Below are positions 1-4,810 of a stretch of DNA of 7,291 nt, piece after piece; position 1 is the first letter of the stretch, and every line of letters begins with the position of its first letter. Made by a program: the position numbers and the translations under genes. Source of the DNA: Pseudomonas sp. Its GTDB lineage: Bacteria > Pseudomonadota > Gammaproteobacteria > Pseudomonadales > Pseudomonadaceae. The stretch spans positions 1 to 7,291 of the forward strand of contig NZ_JASLAW010000124.1 in NCBI RefSeq assembly GCF_030147005.1. The letters are read 5' to 3'. Below the pieces are notes generated by a model. The model saw only the letters and a list, made by a program, of their open reading frames with translations, made no database searches and had not been told where the DNA came from.

Positions 1-672
1 CGACGACTTAACTTCCGGCAGCATTTCCCGTGGAATGTCCAGAATCTCGAGCATCTTCGCATCCCACTCCAGAGCGTGGATGTTGAAGAGCATGGTGCGC
101 GATGCGTTGGTGTAGTCGGTGACGTGGGTCTTGCCGCCGGTAAATTTCCAGATCAGCCAACTGTCGACGGTGCCGAACAGCAATTCGCCGTTGCGCGCAC
201 GCTCGCGGCTGCCTTCGACGTTGTCGAGGATCCACTTGAGTTTGGTGCCGGAGAAGTAGGGGTCTGTGACCAGGCCAGTGGTGTCGCTGATGTATTGCTC
301 ATGGCCGTCGCGCTTGAGCTGTTGGCAGATCTCGGTGCTGCGCCGGCATTGCCAGACGATGGCGTTGTAGATCGGGCGACCGGTGACCTTGTCCCACACC
401 ACCGTGGTTTCGCGCTGATTGGTGATGCCGATGGCGGCGACCTGATCGTGGTGCAGGCCGGCCTGAGCCAGCGCCTCCACCATCACTGCGCTCTGGGTGG
501 CGAAGATTTCCATCGGGTCATGCTCGACCCAGCCCGCTTGCGGGTAATGCTGGACGAACTCACGCTGCGCCGTGCACACCACGTTGGCGTCACGATCGAA
601 GATGATTGCCCGGGAGCTGGTGGTGCCCTGATCAAGGGCAATGATGTAGTTCTTATTCTGAAGGTCGGTCAT
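1..672 (-). CDS. glpK: Glycerol kinase, N-terminal part (cut by window edge)
   Basis: Cytoplasmic kinase that phosphorylates glycerol with ATP to sn-glycerol-3-phosphate, trapping what GlpF lets in. Only the first 224 residues are present; the family is about 500 residues, so the rest lies left of the window. Seen in the translation: the FGGY/actin-fold phosphate loop DQGTTSSR at residues 14-21; NQRETT at 85-90, whose R87-E88 match the glycerol-binding Arg-Glu pair of E. coli GlpK (R83/E84); PYFSGTK at 138-144, with Y139 at the third glycerol contact; and GTVDSWLIWK at 167-176. The last glycerol-contacting Asp is outside the window. The ATG at 672 is preceded by CCAAGG at a normal distance. 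It follows glpF by 76 bp on the same strand with no convincing terminator between, so cotranscription is likely. No frameshift was seen. Confidence 0.97.
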   Translation of the reverse strand, partial: MTDLQNKNYIIALDQGTTSSRAIIFDRDANVVCTAQREFVQHYPQAGWVEHDPMEIFATQSAVMVEALAQAGLHHDQVAAIGITNQRETTVVWDKVTGRPIYNAIVWQCRRSTEICQQLKRDGHEQYISDTTGLVTDPYFSGTKLKWILDNVEGSRERARNGELLFGTVDSWLIWKFTGGKTHVTDYTNASRTMLFNIHALEWDAKMLEILDIPREMLPEVKSS

Positions 673-748
673 GTCAATTGCCTTGGACGAAATAAGGAAG
701 TCGGAAATCAGCCGGGGCCACGAAGGGCAGGGACCCTGGCCGGCGCTT

Positions 749-1603
749 TCAGGAAATACGAGTCTTGCCGTTGACAGCCGTGTCAGTTGTTTCAGCTATA
801 GCAGGTGCGGCGCTTGGCAGATGACGGGCAATCAGCCCGCGATACGCTGCAGCACCGAGGCATGCGCCGACAATCGGTGCGAAAATTGGTACCAGGAAGT
901 AGGGAATGTCGCGACCGCCAGTAAAGGCCATTTCACCCCAGCCCGCGAAAAAGGTCATCAGCTTGGGCCCGAAATCCCGCGCCGGGTTCATCGCGAAGCC
1001 GGTCAACGGGCCCATGGCGCTGCCGATTACGGCGATCAACAGGCCGATCAGCAGGGGGGCCAATGGACCGCGTGGCAGGCCATTGTTGTCGTCTGTCAGG
1101 GCCATGATCACGCCCATCAGGATCGCGGTGATGACCATTTCCACCAGGAACGCCTGGGCCGTGCTCAGCAATGCATGGGGGTAGGTGGAGAACACCGAGG
1201 CCAATTCCAGGCTGGCCTGAGAGCCGCGCACCATGTGGTGGGTTTGTTCGTAATCGAAAAAAAGATTGCTGTAGAGCGTGTACACCAACGCGGCGGAGCA
1301 GAAGGCACCGGCGATTTGGGCGAGGATGTAGAAGGGCAGTTTGCGTTTTTCGAAATCGGCGAAAATACACAGGGCGATACTCACCGCCGGATTGAGGTGA
1401 GCTCCGGAAATACCGGCACTCAGGTAGATCGCCATGCTTACGCCGACTCCCCAGATAATGCTGATTTCCCACAAGCCAAAGCTCGCACCCGCGACCTTGA
1501 GCGCAGCAACGCACCCGGTACCGAAGAAGATCAGCAGCGCAGTGCCGAGGAATTCGGCCATGCATTGGCTCGAAAGTGAAGGCTGTTGAAGAGCAGTTGT
1601 CAT
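749..1603 (-). CDS. glpF: Glycerol uptake facilitator (aquaglyceroporin)
   Basis: Inner-membrane MIP-family channel for passive glycerol entry; 284 residues, normal for the family. Both pore half-helix motifs are present: SGAHLNPAVS with NPA at residues 71-73, and GFAMNPARDFGP with NPA at 206-208. The E. coli GlpF selectivity filter (W48, F200, R206) appears conserved as W45, F203 and R209, which argues for an aquaglyceroporin rather than a water-only channel. Hydrophobic segments fit six membrane helices plus the two half-helices; the last roughly 25 residues are a polar tail. The frame is open upstream to an ATG at 1645, but I chose the ATG at 1603 because TGAGG lies 6 nt before it and MTTA...QPSLSSQCMAEFLG matches Pseudomonas GlpF as I remember it. 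First gene of the operon with glpK; its leader carries GlpR-like and Hfq/Crc-like sites. Confidence 0.97.
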   Translation of the reverse strand: MTTALQQPSLSSQCMAEFLGTALLIFFGTGCVAALKVAGASFGLWEISIIWGVGVSMAIYLSAGISGAHLNPAVSIALCIFADFEKRKLPFYILAQIAGAFCSAALVYTLYSNLFFDYEQTHHMVRGSQASLELASVFSTYPHALLSTAQAFLVEMVITAILMGVIMALTDDNNGLPRGPLAPLLIGLLIAVIGSAMGPLTGFAMNPARDFGPKLMTFFAGWGEMAFTGGRDIPYFLVPIFAPIVGACLGAAAYRGLIARHLPSAAPAIAETTDTAVNGKTRIS

Positions 1604-1609
1604 GGAAAA

Positions 1610-1623
1610 CCTCAGTTGTTGTT
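1610..1623 (-). promoter_or_regulatory. glpF ribosome binding site with adjacent Hfq/Crc (CA) motif
   Basis: On the minus strand TGAGG (1614-1610) lies 6 nt before the glpF ATG and fixes that start. Directly upstream is AACAACAA (1623-1616), a perfect match to the AAYAAYAA catabolite-activity motif bound by Hfq with Crc in pseudomonads. It sits inside the A-rich run AAGAACAACAACTGAGG. Hfq/Crc bound here would cover the ribosome site and repress GlpF synthesis while preferred carbon sources are present. The motif and its position are seen; its function is inferred. Confidence 0.6.
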
Positions 1624-1733
1624 CTTGTCTGGCGCACTGCCTCAACGGGCGGTTGCGCGATTTTCACCGTGACGAGGATCCCCATCCTGCGCCACGGCTT
1701 ACTGCTCGAGTACTTAGGGCTATTCCTACAGTA

Positions 1734-1745
1734 TTCGGAAACGAA
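1734..1745 (-). promoter_or_regulatory. Candidate GlpR operator O1
   Basis: Inverted repeat TTCG-GAAA-CGAA (plus-strand reading), with the same half-sites and 4-nt spacing as known GlpR operators (TTCG-N4-CGAA; E. coli type TGTTCGATAACGAACA). It lies just downstream of, and touching, the glpF -10 region near the expected transcription start, so a bound repressor would block the promoter. GlpR is a DeoR-family repressor released by glycerol-3-phosphate. The repeat is seen; the assignment to GlpR is inferred. Confidence 0.5.
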
Positions 1746-1774
1746 AAAATATAGACAAGAATGACCGCTGTCAA
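1746..1774 (-). promoter_or_regulatory. glpF(K) sigma-70 promoter
   Basis: On the minus strand a perfect -35 TTGACA (1774-1769) is followed by an AT-rich -10 region. The -10 is either TATATT (1753-1748, 15-nt spacer) or TATTTT (1751-1746, 17-nt spacer). Transcription would start near 1740, leaving a leader of about 137 nt before glpF. This is the best promoter match in the window. The GlpR-like repeats on either side fit a repressible promoter. Confidence 0.6.
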
Positions 1775-1776
1775 AG

Positions 1777-1789
1777 GTCGAAAGTGAAC
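1777..1789 (-). promoter_or_regulatory. Candidate degenerate GlpR operator O2
   Basis: The minus strand reads GTTCACTTTCGAC, i.e. TTCA-CTTT-CGAC, two mismatches from TTCG-N4-CGAA with the outer G/C kept. It abuts the upstream side of the -35 TTGACA, about 44 bp centre to centre from O1. A flanking pair would allow cooperative binding. Weak taken alone; its support is mainly its position. Confidence 0.3.
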
Positions 1790-1892
1790 CATTGGTCATT
1801 TCCTAACTATTGGTGCTGTGAATGATCATGCAAGAGGCGCGCGAACTGTGCGCGTGGATGACTGTACTAGAGCGTTTTAGGCGCGCTTGGCC

Positions 1893-1923
1893 TAGAATTG
1901 GCCGTCAGTTTGCACTCTTGGAG
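1893..1923 (+). promoter_or_regulatory. Possible ybaK -10 box and ribosome binding site
   Basis: TAGAAT at 1893-1898 matches five of six -10 bases and would place transcription start near 1905. No acceptable -35 lies 16-18 nt upstream, so the promoter is tentative. GGAG at 1920-1923, 5 nt before the ATG, is a good ribosome site and supports the chosen ybaK start. Confidence 0.35.
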
Positions 1924-1928
1924 CCCAC

Positions 1929-2399
1929 ATGACCCCTGCCCTGGACCTGTTGAAAAAAGTTCGCGCCGAACATCGTATTCATAGTTATGAACATGATCCG
2001 AAGGCGGCTTCATATGGTCTGGAGGCTGCGGAAAAATTGGGCCTCGACCCGGCGCGGGTGTTCAAGACATTGCTGGCCAGCAGTGAGAAAGGCCAATTGC
2101 TCGTGGCAGTGGTGCCGGTCGTCGGAAGTCTGGACCTGAAAGCCTTGGCTCATGCGGCAGGCGTCAAGAAAGTCGAAATGGCCGACCCGGCGGCGGCGCA
2201 GCGTTCCACCGGGTATCTACTGGGCGGTATCAGCCCCTTGGGGCAAAAGAAGCGCTTGCGCACGTTTATCGATGTGACCGCGCAGCCGTTTGCGACGATT
2301 TTCGTCAGCGCCGGCCGCAGGGGGTTGGAAGTTGAGTTGCCGGCCGCTGTGTTGGCTGAACATACCCAAGCCATCTTCGCGCCGATTGGCCGAGCCTGA
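1929..2399 (+). CDS. ybaK: YbaK/EbsC-family Cys-tRNA(Pro) deacylase
   Basis: Trans-editing hydrolase that removes wrongly attached amino acids, classically cysteine from tRNA(Pro), in the cytoplasm. The protein has 156 residues, typical of free-standing YbaK. Seen: AARVFKTLLA-type segment PARVFKTLLA (41-50) with lysine at position 46, the same number as the essential K46 of Haemophilus influenzae YbaK, and GGISP at 99-103, matching the GxxxP loop of the family. The start is set by GGAG 5 nt upstream. It stands alone on its strand, divergent from glpF and converging on the ABC ATPase gene with only 18 bp between stop codons. The fold also occurs in ProXp-type deacylases and in ProRS insertion domains; YbaK is favoured by the FKTLL and GGISP motifs, but exact amino-acid specificity cannot be read from sequence. 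Confidence 0.93.
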   Translation: MTPALDLLKKVRAEHRIHSYEHDPKAASYGLEAAEKLGLDPARVFKTLLASSEKGQLLVAVVPVVGSLDLKALAHAAGVKKVEMADPAAAQRSTGYLLGGISPLGQKKRLRTFIDVTAQPFATIFVSAGRRGLEVELPAAVLAEHTQAIFAPIGRA

Positions 2400-2417
2400 C
2401 GCCAAGGGTTGAGCCGT

Positions 2418-3461
2418 TTACGCCTGGAACAACACCAGGTGTTCAGCCGCTACCTTGATTCCCACATCCGCCCCCATTTGCTGATCGACATGGCTTGGAA
2501 AAATCGACTCCAGCTGCGCGCCCGTCGGTAATTGCAGGCGGTACAGCGTGGACGCGCCGAGAAAGGTCTTGCCGACAATCCGCGCTCTCAGCGCACTGTC
2601 CGGCGCGTAGACGATGTCATCCGGGCGCAGCAGCACATCCACCGCGCCACCGGTCGGCCAGGCGTAGGCCCGGTTGCCACGCAACTCGCCCAGCTCAGTG
2701 CTGACGGACTCGGGCGAACTCAACTGGCCGCGGATGAAATAGCCCTGGCCGATAAAGCTGGCGACATAAGGCGTCTGCGGTTCGTGATAGAGGTTGTAGG
2801 GCGTGTCCCATTGCTCAAGGCGGCCTTCTTTGAAAACGCCCACGTGGTCGCTGACGGCGAAGGCTTCTTCCTGGTCATGGGTGACCAGGATCGCGCTGGT
2901 GCCGCGCGCCTTGAGGATGTCGCGCACTTCATGGCTGAGTTTGCGCCGCAGTTCGCCATCCAGGTTGGAAAAGGGTTCGTCCAGCAACAGCAGTTGCGGT
3001 TCCGGCGCCAAGGCGCGGGCGAGGGCGACGCGTTGTTGCTGACCACCGGAAAGCTCGTGGGGGAAGCGTTTGCCCAAGTCTTTGAGGTTGACCAACTCCA
3101 GCAACTCGGCGACCACACGATCTTTGTGCGGGTGCTTGCGGATACCGAAGCCGATGTTGTCGGCCACGCTCAGGTGGGGAAACAACGCGTAATCCTGGAA
3201 CACCATGCCGATCCGACGTTTCTCCGGTGCCAGTGTGAAACCGGCACTGGAGATCACTTCGCCCGCCAGGCTGATTTCGCCTTCGTGGACCGGCTCGAAC
3301 CCGGCAATTGCGCGCAAGGTGGTGGTCTTCCCGCAGCCCGAGGAGCCCAGCAGGCAACCGATATCGCCCGCGTTAAGGTGCAGATTGAGGTTCTGCACCA
3401 CCCGTTGATCTTGATAGCCGCATGCCAGATTGCGCAAACTCAGCAGTAATGGCTGGCTCAT
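2418..3461 (-). CDS. ABC transporter ATP-binding protein (PotA/FbpC type), orphan
   Basis: ATPase subunit of an ABC importer, on the cytoplasmic face of the inner membrane; 347 residues. Seen in order: Walker A GSSGCGKT (39-46), Q-loop Q89 in VFQDYALFPH, signature LSGGQQQR (137-144), Walker B LLLLDEP (157-163), switch histidine H195 in VTHDQEEA, then a C-terminal TOBE-like domain beginning around LLRPDD (277-282). This architecture is that of polyamine (PotA), iron (FbpC) and related ATPases; the substrate cannot be decided. The start at 3461 gives ATGA overlap with the argF stop. There is no good Shine-Dalgarno before it, so translation is probably coupled to argF. The frame stays open 143 codons further upstream inside argF, but that stretch has no family similarity. 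No permease or binding-protein gene adjoins it: the next gene is convergent ybaK. Confidence 0.92.
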   Translation of the reverse strand: MSQPLLLSLRNLACGYQDQRVVQNLNLHLNAGDIGCLLGSSGCGKTTTLRAIAGFEPVHEGEISLAGEVISSAGFTLAPEKRRIGMVFQDYALFPHLSVADNIGFGIRKHPHKDRVVAELLELVNLKDLGKRFPHELSGGQQQRVALARALAPEPQLLLLDEPFSNLDGELRRKLSHEVRDILKARGTSAILVTHDQEEAFAVSDHVGVFKEGRLEQWDTPYNLYHEPQTPYVASFIGQGYFIRGQLSSPESVSTELGELRGNRAYAWPTGGAVDVLLRPDDIVYAPDSALRARIVGKTFLGASTLYRLQLPTGAQLESIFPSHVDQQMGADVGIKVAAEHLVLFQA

Positions 3462-4378
3462 GCGTGGTGGTACGAAGGTGGCACGAGAAATTCGAGCAGG
3501 GCCTTTTGCGCATGCAGGCGGTTCTCGGCCTGGTCCCAGGCGACCGAGCGTGGGTCGTCGAGCAGATCGAGGCTGATTTCTTCGCCGCGGTGGGCGGGCA
3601 GGCAGTGCATGAACAGCACGTCCGGCGCGGCCAGGTCGAGCAGGGCGCGGGTCACCTGGAACGGCGCGAACCGGGCCATGCGCTTGGCGGTTTCGTCTTC
3701 CTGGCCCATGGAGGTCCACACGTCTGTGCTGACCAGATGTGCGCCGACCACCGCATCTTTCGGATCGCGCAGCAGCTGCACACGGCCATCGGCCTTGGCC
3801 ATGAACTCGGCGCTGGGCTCGTAACCCTCGGGGCAGGCGATACGCAGGTGGAAGTCGAACTGGATGGCGGCTTCTATATAACTGTTGCACATATTATTGC
3901 CGTCGCCGATCCAGGCCACGGTCTTGCCCTGGATGGAGCCGCGATGTTCGAGGAAGGTTTGCATGTCGGCCAGCAACTGACACGGGTGCAGGTCATCGGA
4001 CAGGCCGTTGATCACCGGCACGCGCGAGTTGGCGGCAAATTCGGTCAAGGTGCTGTGGGCGAAGGTACGGATCATCACGGCGTCGAGCATGCGTGACATC
4101 ACGATGGCGCAATCGCTGATCGGCTCGCCTCGGCCCAGTTGGGTATCGCGCGGCGACAGGAAGATAGCCTGGCCACCCAGTTGAATCATGCCGGCTTCGA
4201 AGGACAAGCGGGTGCGGGTCGAGGACTTCTCGAAAATCATCCCGAGCACGCGGTTTTTCAGAGGCTCAAACAGTACGCCGCGGTTACGCAGGTCTTTAAG
4301 CTCAATGCCTCGACGGATCACGCTGACCAGCTCTTCGGGCGTGCAATCCATCAGGGAGAGAAAGTGCCTTGCGCTCAT
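3458..4378 (-). CDS. argF: Ornithine carbamoyltransferase, anabolic
   Basis: Makes citrulline from ornithine and carbamoyl phosphate, the sixth step of arginine biosynthesis; cytoplasmic. The protein has 306 residues, as expected. Seen: carbamoyl-phosphate motif SSTRTR (52-57), HPCQ (131-134), ornithine-side DVWTSMG (219-225) and the catalytic-cysteine loop HCLP (258-261). The sequence resembles anabolic ArgF of Pseudomonas (MSARHFLS N-terminus) as I recall it, not the longer catabolic ArcB, and no arcA or arcC is nearby. Two ATGs stand in tandem (4381 and 4378). AAGG lies 6 nt before the first and 9 nt before the second; I chose 4378 to match known relatives. First gene of an operon with the overlapping ABC ATPase gene. 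The leader carries an ArgR-type site, so repression by arginine is likely. Confidence 0.97.
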   Translation of the reverse strand: MSARHFLSLMDCTPEELVSVIRRGIELKDLRNRGVLFEPLKNRVLGMIFEKSSTRTRLSFEAGMIQLGGQAIFLSPRDTQLGRGEPISDCAIVMSRMLDAVMIRTFAHSTLTEFAANSRVPVINGLSDDLHPCQLLADMQTFLEHRGSIQGKTVAWIGDGNNMCNSYIEAAIQFDFHLRIACPEGYEPSAEFMAKADGRVQLLRDPKDAVVGAHLVSTDVWTSMGQEDETAKRMARFAPFQVTRALLDLAAPDVLFMHCLPAHRGEEISLDLLDDPRSVAWDQAENRLHAQKALLEFLVPPSYHHA

Positions 4379-4446
4379 CATTAACTACCTTTTGCAACAG
4401 ACCGCAGATACTCAAAGCCTTGTTTATTGTGACAACGGGCGAGACC

Positions 4447-4462
4447 TGCGGCGAAAGCCGCA
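4447..4462 (-). other. Hairpin in argF leader
   Basis: Perfect inverted repeat TGCGGC / GCCGCA with a 4-nt loop. In the argF transcript the loop is UUUC; on the opposite strand it is GAAA, a stable GNRA loop. It sits about 70 nt before the argF start and is not followed by a T-run on either strand, so it is not an ordinary terminator. Role unknown. Confidence 0.4.
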
Positions 4463-4485
4463 CGGGGCGACGAAATAGGGGAAGG

Positions 4486-4519
4486 CGCGATATTGACATT
4501 AAATGTCGCGTCTTACCAA
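4486..4519 (-). promoter_or_regulatory. argF promoter region with ArgR-type operator
   Basis: TGTCGC (4504-4509), 8 nt, then AA (4518-4519) on the plus strand is an exact match to the Pseudomonas ArgR half-site TGTCGC-N8-AA as I remember it. It overlaps a 13-bp palindrome GACATTAAATGTC (4495-4507), itself framed by CGCGA (4486-4490) and TCGCG (4506-4510). On the minus strand the palindrome contains TTTAAT (4503-4498), a five-of-six -10 match, although no good -35 is found. Transcription would begin near 4490, with a leader of about 112 nt. An operator on the -10 fits arginine repression by ArgR. A second half-site is not clear (GGGCTA at 4522-4527 is poor). Confidence 0.55.
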
Positions 4520-4810
4520 TAGGGCTACGGTTTTTAAGGGTGTTCAAGCAGGGCGCCGAAGCGCTTTTGAAGACGGTTTTTCGACAGCAGCGGCCCATTT
4601 GTACACTGGCGTCGCGACCTTTTGCAATGCGCAGCGGCGCCTTCGGGCTTGGTGATAACGGTTTCAGGCGTGTGTGGGAGGTTTCCGAAACATTTGCTCA
4701 CGTTTAGCCATGCCTTGGGCTATGTCCGCCGATTCACAGCGCGAACCTTGCTGGTGCACGGCTCGGTCGCGGCCCATAGTTCGGCAAAGCCCCTATAAAA
4801 GAGACTGGCC

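Larger units (their letters stand above)
1604..1928. other. glpF-ybaK divergent intergenic region
   Basis: 325 bp between divergent genes. The left and central part holds the glpF promoter, two GlpR-like repeats, a leader of about 137 nt and the Hfq/Crc motif. The right part (about 1800-1928) serves ybaK. I see no additional gene; the frames that stay open here have no recognisable protein and no ribosome site. Confidence 0.7.
4379..4810. other. Divergent intergenic region, argF / molybdoenzyme
   Basis: 432 bp. The left part (to about 4550) holds the argF leader hairpin and ArgR-type operator. The right part (about 4550-4810) shows short inverted repeats only: TAGCC/GGCTA at 4705-4722 and GTTTC-C-GAAAC at 4681-4691. 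TATAAA at 4794-4799 resembles a -10 box but has no -35 and is too close to the ATG at 4811 to leave room for a normal ribosome site. No FNR/Anr box, sigma-54 promoter or small gene could be supported. The open frame at 4369-4707 (+) has no recognisable protein. Confidence 0.6.

Noticed and set aside
728..738. CAGGG-A-CCCTG repeat between glpF and glpK as an operon terminator
   Set aside because: The loop would be a single base and no T-run follows.
671..1579. Open frame of 302 codons antisense to glpF
   Set aside because: Polar, low-complexity translation opposite a clear aquaglyceroporin.
1622..1761. 9-bp inverted repeat TTCTTGTCT (1622-1630) / AGACAAGAA (1753-1761)
   Set aside because: The arms are 122 bp apart, one within the promoter spacer; a match of this length is not unlikely by chance in a region of this size.
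2423..2443. Overlapping inverted repeats CCTGG...CCAGG and AACACC-A-GGTGTT between the convergent genes
   Set aside because: They lie inside the last codons of the ABC ATPase gene and have no T-run on either side, so a bidirectional terminator cannot be supported.
2532..3449. Open frame of 305 codons antisense to the ABC ATPase gene
   Set aside because: The opposite strand carries every ABC motif; this frame shows no family similarity.
3462..3890. 143-codon N-terminal extension of the ABC ATPase inside argF
   Set aside because: Arg/Pro-rich with no similarity, in a different frame over conserved argF coding; the ATGA start at 3461 gives the normal family N-terminus.
4493..4507. Anr/FNR box beginning TTGAC at the argF operator
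   Set aside because: The right half (TCAA) is missing; the ArgR-type reading explains the bases better.
4609..4628. Sigma-54-like TGGC...TTGCA in the divergent intergenic region
   Set aside because: The GG to GC spacing is 14 nt instead of the required 10.
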